DNA of 64,000 bases from Polytrichum commune (taxonomy: Eukaryota; Streptophyta; Polytrichopsida; Polytrichales; Polytrichaceae): positions 70,199,554-70,263,553 of the forward strand of contig OX485803.1 in the NCBI GenBank assembly GCA_950295325.1, given 5' to 3'. Under the pieces are notes generated by a model. It worked only from the letters and a program-made list of their open reading frames with translations, was not told the DNA's origin and searched no databases. Of the stretch, positions 46,411 through 59,700 are shown piece by piece. Made by a program: the position numbers and the translations under genes. The first letter of the stretch is position 1. Every line of letters starts with the position of its first letter.

Positions 46411-47944
46411 CCCATGAACTCATGTAGGATATTTGGGAGCAACAAACCTCATCAATTTTCATGGTATATTGGATGTTGTGTCAAGTCCACTTGAAAGAGA
46501 TAGGTCCAACAAAACACTAAGAGACCATAACATTTCAAAAATTTGGACATGCTTAATATATTACAACATATTGTGTGGAAGGACCCATATGAATAAGATA
46601 CTAATGAAATAGCATTCAATTTAGAGGATTGATGCATACGTCTTTACACTGCACATGAATGCATGTGACCACACACAAATGCAAATCAATTTTGGATGAG
46701 CTTCAAGGACCCTCATAAACTCATGATTATGGCCCTTGGCAATAATGTAAAGTGACCCTCAATATTCAAGTATTGTAATTGGTGACAAACCGAGATTGAC
46801 CTAGCACCATGTCATCTAAATGGTAATCACACCTTCTATACCTATTACTATGGCCCACAATAGTTTTGTCATACCACAATAAATTTTCCACGAACACAAA
46901 TTATTGTGAGATGAAAAAATATAAAATCAATATCATACTAAAATATCAACATTTAAAAAAAGATCTATCATTTTAGAATTCAAATCCTATATTAATGTAT
47001 CTATAAGCCAATCTAATTTTCAAACCATGCGTTTATATACAATGAAGAACATGGTGTGGTGGTCAGGCCATCCCCACCATTCTTGCCTGAAATATATAAA
47101 AAAAAACTTTTGAAAAGGGGGGCTAGAAACACAGGGAGGGGGTGGCATGTGGCTTGATATTTGGTTGGCCACTGATGAAGGAGGGGACTTGTATCAGGGC
47201 AATGACATTGCTAGGCATGGGCTAGACCAGGTCATGGGAGGAGGGGTTATAAAATATAGTGTAGCACGATATTTTCTACTCACGTTGACCTTAAACCCAT
47301 AATAATAGGTGTAAAAAGTGTAGTCACGTTCATGGACAATTGAAGAGAGCATTTGAAATATATATATATATACCCACTAAAGGAGTCTATGCAGACGTTG
47401 GTTAGATCAGAATTTATGGATGCCCATCATCAAAAATACCAAAATTTTATTTTTGATGCACTTTCTTTCTCTTGTTTCCTTTCATTCAAAATTACATTTG
47501 TGGTAGCGTTTCCTCGTAATGGAGTAGCACTAAGAACTTTGCATCACCTTGACTATGTAGACTATTCATGAGAACAAAGTGTGGTTGCAACAATTCAACC
47601 AATGAAATGAAGTTGATTATAAAGTCTGGGAAGCCAAAAGGCTTATGGGACCATAAGTATGTCAAGGTGGAGTCAAAAGTGTTCATTCCCTAGTCATAAT
47701 AAGGAGTATGAACATAAAGATCGCGTTGGTAGAAAGACTTGAGGATAGAAAAATCAACGTGATCAGGTACATGTTATAGCCAAGATGAAAAGATAACGAA
47801 CTATTATGTAGCATGAAAATGAGTATTATTATTAAACAATTAAACTAAGACAATAGCATTGAGAACCCCAAATGAATGTATTGAGATTGACATGGAATGA
47901 AACAACCCTCAATATGTAGGGGACTTTACATAGACTCCATGAAC
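46411..47944. other. Intergenic; dispersed repeat at 46640-46770, (TA)n at 47358-47371
   Basis: The 46640-46770 segment is the partner of 6040-6170. No gene recognised. Confidence 0.45.
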
Positions 47945-48178
47945 CCAGGGAGGGAATTATTGTATGCAAGTGTACCTTTCATCTGTCCAACAAAAAAACT
48001 TTACCCCCTACAAGTTTGTTACTGATTCATCTCAAATAACCTCAAGTAGACTACTTTAGGGTCTAATTCAGGTTTCATTTCAACTAGAAAAAGTAACCTC
48101 CGGACTGCATACTATTTGAGGGCTTCTATGTTGGATGAATGAGAGGTATGCTCACATATGATAATTCCCTCTCTCCAC
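47945..48178. mobile_element. MITE, 40311 family
   Basis: The left arm (GGGAGGGAATTATTGTATGC) is inverted at the right (ACATATGATAATTCCCTCTC). The interior ACCCCCTACAAGTTTGT and CTCAAATAACCTCAAGTAGAC match 40311-40549. No clear target duplication. Confidence 0.7.
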
Positions 48179-49341
48179 GCACCCTATGCCTCCACGAGCA
48201 TTGCATTGTATATAGAATATTCCTATTGTGAGAACCAAGGCTTGACGAATCATTGGAGTAGTGTAGATACTTCCCAAGTTGTACTCCAGTACCTATCAAG
48301 AATTTAAATGCATTTTTAGACTGTTAAATTCACTTCAAGTTATTTATCTGAAATGACTTTGAATTTAATTTTTTTGTGGAAACTTAAGCGCATTGAATAC
48401 AGAGAAAATTTCTTAGTGGTCAGAATTCTTTCAAATTTAGGATTTATATAATGGGACAACACCGGGTTTAGCCCAGGAGTTGCACCCATGCATCAAGCCA
48501 AACCGCTATAATACGTTGGCGGGGTCTGGAAAGTTCTCACGGATTAGAATAGCTTGGGTCTATTGAGACCCAACTTTCAACTCCTTTACAAGAGAATCAA
48601 CTATCAATACCTCACAATCTTTGATCATGTGGAATCTTAGCTTCAATTATTTCTATGTAAAGCCTTGTATATTGTAAGATATTAGTTTTGATCACGGGAC
48701 TCACATTTTATGAAGTATGTATAGAGTGAATGTGTGGGACATATAATGAGACTACTCCCCTCTAAAAGAATGTTACATGATTTGGCACCCCTTTGTGTTT
48801 GCGTTTGGTGTACAATGTGTGAACATGCCCTTACACGGCTGCCACAAATCCAAAGCCCTATGTAACCACATAGTACAAAGTAGTAAGTTTGAAGGGAGGA
48901 GTGTATTATGCATGTTACATGCAAAGTAAACTATGGAATGGTACACTAATTAGGAGACATTGCATTGTGAACCGTTGTAGATCCATCAAATGTCAAATTT
49001 TGGTTTGGGATTTCTTAAGCTATTGATTTTGAGATCAATTGACTAAAAAAAGATATTTCCAATCTTTCATCTTGTACTTCTACCAATTCATGTATGGAGG
49101 TTCAAGTCTCCATTGAGGTCTCTAGTCTTAAATCACTTCCTAATTCTTTCATCTTCAACTTACATGGTTGCTACAAGTTCTTAGTCACGATTGCATGTAT
49201 ACATGACCACACATAATAATAAAACGTGCATCATCTCAATCTTCAAAAATCCCAGGGAAATGTAGGACCTATGTGCAACCTTTGAAACGGAGACCACACA
49301 TGTTTGAAAACGACGGTTTTCAAACAAACTTTGGTGGGCCT
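48179..49341. other. Intergenic, no gene recognised
   Basis: No convincing coding or repeat structure. Confidence 0.4.
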
Positions 49342-49589
49342 AGGTAAAGGAATTTTGGCCTCAACACATGTCTAACCTCAAGGAGCTTGGTTTTGAGGTT
49401 GGTCCTTTTTTTTCTTTTGTCAGACATGTTTGTTTTCAACTTCAATTGGAAACAAAGCTCTAAGCCTTGCAAAACTATCATCTTGGATCGGAGTTGAAAA
49501 TGGACAAGTCTACCCAATAAAAAAGAGACTAACCTTGAAACCAAGATCCCTAGGATCAAGCACATGTCAAGGCCAAATTTCTTTTACCT
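49342..49589. mobile_element. 248-bp element with ~70-bp inverted arms
   Basis: Left arm: AGGTAAAGGAATTTTGGCCT, then ACATGT, then CTTGGTTTTGAGGTTGGTCC. Right arm, inverted: GGACTAACCTTGAAACCAAG-like sequence, then CACATGTCAAGGCCAAATTT and CTTTTACCT. The arms agree at roughly four of five bases. No coding content. Confidence 0.65.
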
Positions 49590-50518
49590 TGACTTACTGA
49601 ACTCCATTTTATAACCGGCAATTTGTGAACGTGTGTGACCTCCACATGAAATGCATGCTATTGTGACCACATCATGATATGGTGGGTTGCGTGCACACCA
49701 CCCCCATGCGTTGCGATTTGTGAACAAATAATGCACTAGAAACAACGAAAGGCACTAACACGTGAGTAAGTTGTTCTTCCAATAATTGATGGTGTCATCT
49801 TCTATATTCATCTAAAATACGGAGGTATTATAGGCTTCTTACCTGTGTATTGTACAAGAGTACAAGAGTACAAGCAAGCACGGTCATTGATGTGAATCAG
49901 GCAACATTGTTGATCTAATAAAGAAAACTTAAGGGCCAATATTTTATGTCATAATGTCACTCAGTCCTCATGAAATGAAAATGAAAATGGTTTTTAAAGT
50001 GTGGCAAGTCAAAAGGCTCGTGAGACTAAAAGTAGTACACCCAAATAGTGACAAGAAGATTAATTCAGTGGAGTTACATAGTGTAATCGTGGCCTCCTTG
50101 AAGACAAAGGTTAAAATCAACTCGGTGGTTTAATTGGAAGAAAGACTTGAGACTATCAAGTGCTACGTTTTGAAACAATAAAGAAACTCACGTCTAACGG
50201 AGTTTATGTTTGTTTGTTTGCTTTCTTTTATAAAAGAAAAATAAAAGAATAGATAGAAGGCCAATGAGCCGACACCAAAATGCATTAAGAAGAAGGAAGA
50301 CCAAAGAGAGTTTGTTTCCAACAGAAGCTAGAAGAAAAGAAAAGAAAAATTACGCCCGTACATTGTACCAGCGTGAATGTGAGCATGTTATCCAAATGCT
50401 TAACATGGCGGACCATGTTGTAGCATGAGGAGTTATGCCTCTTTTGAGAGGTGGGCTCTATTAGTTTAAAAATATGTAGAACTATGGTAACAAATAGGGT
50501 ATGAGGTTTGGTCCCTTT
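49590..50518. other. Intergenic, no gene recognised
   Basis: Contains a short TACAAGAG triplicate near 49853-49875. Nothing else recognised. Confidence 0.4.
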
Positions 50519-51600
50519 TTAGGGGGGTGCGACGGTATTTTGTTTATTATCAAGTTTTCTTTTGTTTAGTACAAGGTAGGTGAGGTATTTAATGGCATTC
50601 TGATGTAGGCTTTTCATGAGGCTTTTGATGCTAGACTTTGGGATTTTGAGGTTGTCTAGTTTTTCAATGGATTGTTCGTGTACAACTCCTCTTACTCCTG
50701 TTGTAATAGTGATAAGAGGCTTTGTTTTCCATCCTTTGTTTTGTATAGCGTTAATTAATGGGTTGTATTTGGCGTGCTTTTGTGTGATCGCTTGTTCGGG
50801 GAACCTATCGTGGCAGTATGTGAATTCGATGAATTGTATGGTGTGTGTGTGTGAGGGTACTAGGGGTGTTGGAGTGTGGTTTGGGGCTCCCAGTATGCAT
50901 AGGATGTCTGGTCTTAGTCTAGCGTGGCATTGGCATCTTGTTTGTGTGCATGTACATTCCATGAGCCATTCAGGGACTGTTTGATCTTGATTATTGTTGT
51001 TGAGATTGCTTGCGTTTATTAGTGTGTAGTATCTGGTGTGTTTGTTGGCTTGTAGTGTCTGAGTGATGAGGTGTACCACCTTGTTGTGGCAGGCTATTCT
51101 TAGGCCTTTCAGGTATGGGTGTTCGCACATTGATAGTAAGTGGGGCCACGTGTCTCTATCATTTTTGTGGCATAGTGTTCAATTTGGATTTGGGAATTTA
51201 AGAGGTCAAAAGATGTTTTTTCTATGGTTACCCATGTATTGGGCGTAGCGGAATTTTAAAGTTTGGGTGATTTGGGCATTTGTTATCTTATTGTTTTTCC
51301 ATAAGTGGTTGGAAAGTTTTTGGTTTATTTGTTCGTTAGATAGCCATTTATCTACGTATGGATGTTTATGTTGGGCCATCCTTACTTCCTGATGGTCGTG
51401 TGTTTTTGTTACGAATGTGTGTAAGTTTCGGATTGCTCCGTTGCGTGTGGCGGTTGGGCAGCTTGCTAGCCAATAAGGTGTGGCATGTGCTATGTGTATT
51501 TGGGGTGTGGGGGTAGGTTTCTCTTTAGTTGTGCCTTCATTGGCTAGCGTGTCCGCTATTTCATTTCCTTTGATGCCCGTATGCGCCCTCACTTTGTGTA
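50519..51600 (-). pseudogene. RLE-LINE polyprotein C-terminus, copy A (RNase H end, CCHC, restriction-like endonuclease)
   Basis: Reading on the minus strand in one frame: HIHKVRAHTGIKGNEIADTL is the last RNase H motif. About 110 residues later comes a knuckle (..LCHKNDRDTWPHLLSMCEH, then RIACHNKVVHLI). The endonuclease core follows: RPDILCILGAP, IQFIEFTYCHDRF and KHAKYNPLI, i.e. PD..(D/E)x..K..KY as in R2-type restriction-like endonucleases. The C-terminus has IPKSSIKSLMKSLHQNAIKY and NKRKLDNKQ before TAA at 50519. Only two in-frame stops break the frame (51206-51208 and 51179-51181); the second stands where the first knuckle cysteine is expected. No reverse transcriptase remains. Among described elements, RNase H plus RLE is the Dualen/RandI arrangement. 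Confidence 0.8.
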
Positions 51601-51811
51601 TATGTACTAAATGCGGTGTCAAACAGAAGCTATCATATTGTTTGGTTCTAGCCCCGCATAATTCATGCATGATGAAAGTGGCCCACTGCCAAGCTCGCTT
51701 AGCTTGAATACAATCCCAAAATGCGTGCTTAACCGATTCGCTTGTGTTAGGAAGGCAAAAAAACACATTGCTTGGAAATGGACGTTGGAGCGATGTGTCC
51801 CCTCCATTCAT
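51601..51811 (-). pseudogene. zf-RVT-type LINE fragment fused to copy A
   Basis: Minus-strand residues read FFCLPNTSESVKHAFWDCIQ, AKRAWQWATFIMHELCGA and KQYDSF. This is the reverse-transcriptase zinc-binding segment of a different LINE type. It runs in frame into the RNase H end at about 51600 without the N-terminal RNase H motifs, so the junction looks like a nested insertion or deletion join. One expected knuckle cysteine is valine or phenylalanine. Confidence 0.62.
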
Positions 51812-52076
51812 TCACCACGATCACCTTATGCTAAAGTAACCATGACACTTGAAACGTTTTGTGTAATTTCTTTCATCAAAAAGTCATTCATAGCCTCGGT
51901 AATTGAGACCATGAGTCCTTCCAAAACTTTGATAAGTGCTTTCTTCATAAAAGTCTTTTTGCTTGTAGAGGCCGGTGTCTCCCACCCACCGTCCATTGCT
52001 AAGCTCGTACAAAACCGATGTTTTGTGCGGTGATCTCATCAGTGCCTCACCAAGCATGTGATGCCCCGGGCTAGAT

Positions 52077-52430
52077 CACATCTCCATTTGGCTGGGTCCC
52101 ACCCTTCCCATGCCTCCTTCACTGCCCGGTCTTCCTGTCCGCACCTCCGAGGGAACTCTTCCTCGTTGGGAACCAATGCGACAACAACCGGTCAAAATTA
52201 CAAATATTCAAGTTAACATCACTTTCATTATTCTCAAGTTGATTAACGGAGTTCCTTCACATGCCAAAGGAGCTTAATGACTTGAGTGACCGGGTACTGT
52301 CACATTGGTTCCCAACATGGAAGAGTTCCCATGCAGGTGTGGGCAGGAAGATTGGGCAGCGAAGGAGACGTGGGAGGGGCAGGGCTCAACTAAATGAAGA
52401 TGTGATCTCGCCGAGGGTGCATGTGATTAT
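52077..52430. repeat. Inverted repeat with ~120-bp arms
   Basis: The left arm (52077-52200) includes CCTGTCCGCACCTCCGAGGG and TTCCTCGTTGGGAACCAATG. The right arm (about 52295-52430) includes CATTGGTTCCCAACATGGAA and GGTGTGGGCAGGAAG, the inverted counterparts, then GATGTGATCTCGCC. A loop of about 90 bp separates them. Could be a TIR element or two inverted copies of a repeat. Confidence 0.7.
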
Positions 52431-54060
52431 CCTTCCCCACATTTCTTGACAAAAAGTTAAGTTACCAGATTTGGCCTCCTAGCTCATAAAAAGCATGTCA
52501 GCAATTCTGTAATGCCACAAGCATTGGTTTAACTAGGCCCTACAAATTTACCAATGAGAAGCTCATTTATTAAGGCATTCATTAATGTGTTCTTGGAGTC
52601 TAGCTCCGTCAATGGGTACAAATCTGGGCTAAGCTTATTGCTCTAACCAAACAATCCGCTAAAATTTCATTCAACCCCAGAAGGCAAGATGCCACCAAAG
52701 AAGCATTGAATGAATGGACTCATTCTGTTGCTCGTGGGTAGATCTTTAATTTGATTCCAGTAGTAGCTTCAGGATGCGCATGATCCTTTTGGAATTTTCA
52801 TTATTTTCCTTTGTTTCGTAACCTCCAAGAAGTGACCATTTAACCATCAAGGAAGGGGAGTTTAACAATGTTATGGCTCTCTGAGGTTAGGTGATGGAAA
52901 ACCTAATGATATGTTGCACAAGTACACATGTCGTGATGCAATTCGCCCACCACATGCACGCATGAGAATTGTAAGTATGTTGGTTAAGCTTAGAGGTCCC
53001 ACATTCAAGGAAAAGGATGCCAACTTTGCTCTTTACAAAAGTGTCGCATTTGATTCAATATATCATGCCGCCAAAGCAATAAACTATGTGTGTGTGTGTG
53101 TGTGTGTGAATTATTATCCTTTTGCTTCAACGCTCCTTCTTTTTGCCGCACACCTGTATCAATGCTTAGAAGTCCTTTAGGTGTCCCTTGGGTGTCCCTT
53201 GGGTGTCCTTTGGGTGAACATTCTTGTACGTGTATTTGTCCCTTCGCTTGTTTGCTCCCAAAGCTTTTGTACCTTGGAGTGTGACAATACCTTGGGGGAA
53301 AAAGGAAGCGGGGGGGGGGGGGGGGGGGGGGGGTTGGAGCTTGGGGATGTCAAGGTCCATCCTTGTTCTTTAATAATAGGGCCGTGGTTGGAATCTTGCA
53401 TTCAAGCACACACATAACATTTACTCATAAATACAAGACACTACAATGACTTTTTTTGAAAGGGGTGGTTTACACCATGGATCATGAAGTCGTCCTTTGT
53501 TCTTCTAAAGTATGTGATCGGCCGTTATACTTGTCCCGGGACCACTTTGGTTTACATAGAGACAAAAATGTAAGAGTGACCATGAAACTTTGTGTCCCCA
53601 AAAGGCCTATTTCAAGCCTATATTATCCGTTGTCATGGTCCAATGGGTTTTACGGTGAGAGAGGTAAAAGAGGTTCTCTCGTTGCAAATGTCCAAAGACC
53701 ATGGCAGAGAAATACCGATTTCATTTTTTAGTTTTAATTGTTGATATAAGCCAAACGTCTCCATAATTACAATGAAATAAGGGAAGAGGAAGGGGGAGGG
53801 TGGGTGGGGAAGGTTAAACATGAAGAAAATACCCAAAACTGCCCATTTTTGAACATATGTTTAAAAAACTAGCACATCCTCGTTTTGGTGCATGGTCACT
53901 TCTATTGGTCCACATTCAATTACACCTAGTTAGGGGCCCAAAGGCTTTAAAATGCATTTTTTAAAGAAATTGGACCATGGAAGTGTGACCATGGGAAAAT
54001 GCCCTCTGACATGGGACAACTTCATGGTCCGTGATGTAAACAACCCCTAAGTATGAACTG
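52431..54060. other. Intergenic with simple repeats
   Basis: A (TG)n run spans 53087-53108, a GGTGTCC(C/T)TTG triplication about 53180-53213, and an uninterrupted 24-base G run 53310-53333. The open frames around the G run are composition artefacts. No gene. Confidence 0.6.
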
Positions 54061-54550
54061 AGGGCCACTTCACACACGAGCTAAATCCGTGACCATGAAA
54101 TTTTGAGAGCCCAAAAGAAAGTGTCCAACATCCGTCCCAAGACACCTCCAAAATCATGTAGTGTGGTCACGGATCCTCAAGTGTAGTGTGAAGTCATATG
54201 TGACCGGGCCTTCAACCAAATGCTATTTCAAGGAATTCCTTTTCATGCGGGTCATCATGTGTGAGGTCATAACAGTTGTGAGCGTTCGGAGTGTCATGGT
54301 CTCCCGGTTTTGTGTTAGGCCTACCTCCAAGAGGTGGTTTTTGGAAATAGTCCAAGTGACCATGAAACATAATCCATTCGATGCCATGTAGGAATCCATG
54401 TAGACTTTACATCCATCTTGCATTCACATACCCCGTTGGTCCCTCAAGCGTAGTGTGAAGCGAACTTGGACCGGCTCTGCCATTCCCACCAATGAGAGCG
54501 CTTGAAGTGTAATGGTCACGGGCTCTCAGTCTCCTGTGTGAAGTGGCCCT
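54061..54550. mobile_element. AGGGCCACTTC TIR element, copy C (490 bp)
   Basis: It starts AGGGCCACTTCACACACGAG and ends GTGTGAAGTGGCCCT. Closely related to copy A (both read GTGTTA(G/A)GCCTACCTCCAAG in the middle and lack the copy B/D hairpin). Confidence 0.83.
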
Positions 54551-56191
54551 GATTGTCAATGTTGAATGCCTTGCAAATAAAGCCCAATTCCAATGTTAGG
54601 AGTGACATGCTTAAAGTGGTATTCTAACCAATATTAACTGCCCCTTATGAAGGATGTGCTCTCTTGAGGAAGTTACTTGTTAAGCTTCGGGTGCATAAGG
54701 TAGAGGGTGCTAAAACCAATACCTATAAACGTCTCCCAATCACCACCGCTCTACTACTACACCAGTGTATGGGCCCACAGAGTGATGCTTTTAAGTACCA
54801 TTAGTGGCGCCACCTCATAGCAACCTCCACTATCTTCATGCAGGGTAGGTAACGGGCTGCACTCTATCTCGGGTTGGTTCAAGGTGGGTTTAGGGTGGCT
54901 TGTCAATGCCTATTCTAGCCGTTCTATACACTGCATGGGTGGGGGGGGGGGGGGGGTAATAGCCAATCTATTCACAAAGTCATGGAGGCAGGGCCACAGG
55001 GCACAAAGCGGGTTGGTACCCAAGATGAAAGGTGATGGTTTTGCAAACGAACTACAATAGGTGGGATCGTGGAGGTGGCCATGTGGCTTTGCGCACCGTT
55101 ACTAATTGGTCTGTGATCTAGCTTGGGGTCTAGTACCCAACTATGTTGTGTTGGTTCTAGGCAATGAAGGTGGGGGTCCTCATCATATCCAAGGTCGTCA
55201 TACACGGGGCCTATGATAAATTGGTTCAAGGAAGCACTTGTAGTGGTTTTGATTTTAAATATTCATGAAATATCTAATTGAGCCTAAAAACATTGTTTCT
55301 TTCTTTATACCTATTTTTAGAACAAAGACTAATATGAATATATGTTTTTGTTTTATATCAACCGTGTCGCCATATGTATGTGCAATAGCTTAAAGTGTTG
55401 GTTTAAGCACCCTCTACTCGTAAGTTATAAGTTATAAAACTTCCAGACCAAAGTCCCGCCATGGATCCCTATATAAGGAGCTGGGATAGGCTTTGGCTGG
55501 GATGAATGAACAGATGGATGGATGGATGGATGGAAATATAGAAGATTAGATCCTGGTGAGTTATTTTTGTGGATGCTAGCCAAGGATGGCAAACTGCTGG
55601 CATTCATGGCTAAGGGACACCTTGGATGAGAAGGAATAATTCATTGAGAATAATTGAGGGGGAATATCAAGATAGTTATCTGTGGTTTGGGTGATAAAAA
55701 CATATTTTGGTTTGTGGGCCAGTCCAAGTGAATGAAATGAAAAGGGCTGGACCAACTGATAGTGCTCTACACATGGCTAAGTATTATATGGTTTAAGTAC
55801 ACCATTTATGATATTTATTAGTGTCACGTACACTATTTGCAAAGGGTCTAACCTAGATGCATGGAGGTTTCAAAGTGTGATGTCAGCTGCTTCCCAATAT
55901 GATACTATATGTCCGCATAAGTAATTTTTTAAGAGTGACAAAATGTACATTTTGACATTCAACGTTGGGATATTTGAAATGCTATTGTTGCTTTTTATAT
56001 GCAAGTGGAAAATATTCTTGAGCATACTAATGTCAGGTGTCATTTGTGTATAATTTAGTCAACCTGTAGACCATTGGATAACATAAGCATACACCTCATA
56101 ACATTATTGAACATACTCATGCTAAGATATTAGTAAATGCACTTGAACTTCAAGTGGCATGAGGTGAAAATATTAGTAAAGTTATTGGTCA
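54551..56191. other. Intergenic with G16 run and (GGAT)n
   Basis: A 16-base G run lies at 54941-54956 and (GGAT)n at about 55512-55533. A fragment at 55795-55845 matches the end of the 19820 element. No gene recognised. Confidence 0.5.
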
Positions 56192-56608
56192 TCAGTGTAA
56201 CCTAGCACACTCCTCAAGATAGGGTAAGAGACACATATTACCAATGAGTAGTGTGTTTTGAGGACGGTTGGCACTAAACGCCAGCATGGCTTCCCTAAAC
56301 GAAGCAAAGATCTCGTTGGTTGAAAGGGGGATGTAAATATGGTTGTTTTCTACCATGGTATGGGTACATATGTTGAGGAGAGGTGATTTATGAGATTGGA
56401 AGGTGGCAATGTTGAATCGAGGGACACTCCGACTCTCACACTTTGTTGCAAGGATATTTATTATCGATGCCACTATTTTATTGCCCATGTGAGGTTTGAA
56501 GGGGTTAGCAATCGCGAGTTCATGTGTTGGTGAAGGTGAACCAAGTCCAACTTCTTGAATGTTGTGATCTTTCGGTTTTTCTATATGTATGTCAAGTATG
56601 CTCCACAT
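56192..56608 (-). other. Unidentified 138-codon open frame
   Basis: The longest uninterrupted frame in this part of the window apart from transposon pieces. It begins with ATG and has unbiased composition (e.g. LGSPSPTHELAIANPFKPHM). I recognise no family, membrane segment or signal peptide. No exon neighbours are evident. It could be a chance frame or a relic of a retroelement. Confidence 0.2.
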
Positions 56609-56629
56609 ATTTGTCTACATTGATCGTTG

Positions 56630-56700
56630 AAGTGTTGAACATCAATTGGTTTAATACCCAAACTCAATTGGTTCAAGTGTAACTAGCGGTTAATTCACCC
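56630..56700. mobile_element. Fragment of 5094-family MITE
   Basis: AACATCAATTGGTTTAATAC, AAACTCAATTGGTTCAAGTG and TAACTAGCGGTTAATTC follow the order of the right half of the 5094 element with CCGGTT altered to TTGGTT. Confidence 0.45.
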
Positions 56701-59700
56701 GCTCATTTTCACTATGACCATAAATACACTGCACTTTCAATTTGCTACAAAGAGTGTGATGTAAGGTGTAAGAATCTTCACTTACAACTTCCCAAGAAGG
56801 CATGCTATTGTTAATAACATGGAGACATCATGCATTTTGGGGTGTAAGAAAGAGAGGTGACATGTAGATTTCAGATGCATTACACATTGCCGACAAATTC
56901 AAGAAACATTCTCACTAAAACTGTGAACCACATTGCACTTTCACTTTGCTACAAAGAGTGCAATCTGAGGTGTAAGGCATTTCACTACCGCCTTAAGATA
57001 CATGCTTTTTGTCGAATGTCACAAGCCTAAAGCTAGTGTTTGGCGTTTGGTCATGGGAACTCGGTGTTGACAAGGTTCTTGGTGCATCTTTAAGTTCTAT
57101 GGTAGGGTTTACAAGATCCCCACACTTGCTACATCAAAGTCACATATGGCCAAAAGCTAAACATTGTAGTTTCGCAATGTTGAATTGGGGATTGCATGTG
57201 ATCAATGTTGCAGTATTGTGGTGAACGGAGAGGGACAATTATGTGTTTTAAAGAGAGAGAGAGAAAGAGACCAAGCATGATTATTTTGAAAAGGCTATAT
57301 GGGTTGTAAATGTTTATTTTTTTGAAATAAAATTTGTTTTGGTATGTGTATGTTGATGTATCTTTCTATGGTGGTGTCTCTTTTGGTGGTGCTTCCCCGA
57401 GGACACCTTAATTAATAGAAGTCCAAATATACACAAAGCATGTATTTCTAATGTTCCACAAATGGTATAGTGCAGTGTTAATCTTAGTGCATGGAGACTC
57501 AATCTAAGTGATAATCTTAACTAGCGTCTAACTTTGATTAAGCCCAACTTAATCAAAGATGATAAATGAATGGAGTGAGAAGTACCTACTAAGTCCATTG
57601 CCAGCTTCATATAAATAGTCATGTTTATCATCCAATGTAAACTCTTCTCAGGACCACATTCATCCTTATGTTCATACGGTTTCATCCACTCCTCGAGTGC
57701 CACGTGCCGAAAATAGCAGGCTGCACGCAGCAAATGGGCTTAAATAGACTAGGTGAGCCTAATAAGAGGCACTGCGTTTAGGGGTCACGCTATGTCCACT
57801 TTACCACTTCAGGAACACCTATATTTGTGCTTTAGAACTTGAAGTTTTCCTCACTAATTAATTACATTATTGTAATTAGTACTATAATTGGGCTGCACTT
57901 GCATTCATCGCTTCCCGGCCTGCTAACTTCCGAGGCTTGAAATAAATAACTGTATTTCTTGAAAGTTTGTCATGTGGCATTCATGTATTGCTTAAGACCA
58001 TGCACGTTATCCACACCGGCCTTGAAAGAGGTTCAGAGTTTCTATCTATTTATTTATCTATTGCTTCAGACCCCATTCCAAGCAAATGTGGAAATTTGAG
58101 TTCTCCATTTTAAGATGCACCAGGAATCATCTAAGGTAGACGTGTGATTTTCCGATAACTTAAGCAATTTCACATAAGTATGGTACATGTTTGATAATGA
58201 AGCGATTTTTATCACACCTAGAATTGATATCATGACATCTAACCATAACAAATAAATAAATCATTATTTATTTTGAAGCAATGAAGTTACAGTAAATTTC
58301 CAAAGGCAAGATTATCTCCCAACCCATATATATATAGCATATGACAACAAATGTGAGTACAACCAATATCCTTTTCAAGGAACTCAAATCCGTGGCCTTT
58401 TAAGTTATTTTTGTTGATCGCATTGAACTCCTCAACAATTGTAACTCCTTTAGTCACTACACTAAATAATCCTATTATTGTGGGCCACACTTATTTTCTA
58501 GAACCCATGCTAATTTTCATAATCAAAATTAATATGGATCACAATAAATTTTCAACCCAAGCTAAATCTATAGTAGAAAATTAGCATGGGCCACAATAAT
58601 CGTTTTCCTAGAAAATTAATGTAGGTAGTTATTTTATTTGTTTTACTTTTGTCAAATAACTAATGTTCAATGTGTTGGTCGGAAATCTTCATGCTATTAA
58701 CCAATTAGAGGTCCAATAAACAAATGATGACGTCTCCTTTTATAATTTACTTGCATTTTGCAAACTAACAATCTATCTTGTAGAGCTTATTTCTTTCTTT
58801 CTAACCACACCAAGATCACCTTCTAACTCTAAGCCAACTGGTTGCAATGACCATTCATAGATCAATTTGCATATACCTTCAAGAAACACATGCAAGTCAA
58901 TTTTCAATGTTTTTCTCTCTTAATTCTTTAACCCAAGAAAAAAATTATGCTTTTTGAAATCGCATTCTCAATTGCTTTCATTCCATAAGTTACCAACAAC
59001 TACATGTGAGAGAATGAGAACACAACGAGTGGTTGACGATTCAAGTGCAATTAACGTTGTATGTTAATTTCACCCATGATGATGTATCATGGGGGTGGAA
59101 TCTTCATTGGAATCCCAAATGACGATGGGCGAGCTCGGGTCACTATGAAATAAACCCCCCTATATACAATGAATTTATAGTGAAAATCAAATGTCTACAT
59201 ATTAGTTGTAGGCTAGAAAAAATGGGCTTATTTAATTATACTTAGTTTTTTTCATTTTAATGTGATGAATGCCTCTACTGCATATACATAATATAAATCA
59301 TGAAATGAATAAGCCAATATGACATATACAATCCACTTTCACTTTCCAATGAGAAAGCCATTGGACATTTTTTTGTCCAGAGGATGTAACTCAATGATAG
59401 CATCAAACAAACGAAGATAAGAGCATAATAACTTAACCACAATCTAGAGAGAAAAACTCAAGGCCCGGGAGCCCATGAGCGTTCCAAGAGCCTTCAGTTT
59501 GTAAAAACCTAAAACCCAAATGCTAACCCTAACAAAAATGGATAGGGTAGTTTTTGGAGACATTTTACCATATGACAAAAATGGATGAAAACACAAATTG
59601 GATGAAACCAACACATTAATGTACACAGAAAAGAAAAATAATAATTTTCTCTTACATGTAATTCATGGCATGCAGCCAAACACTCTCCAACCACCAATCT

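Noticed and set aside
53166-53417. Poly-Gly / poly-Pro frames
   Set aside because: Produced by the G24 homopolymer; no other coding evidence.
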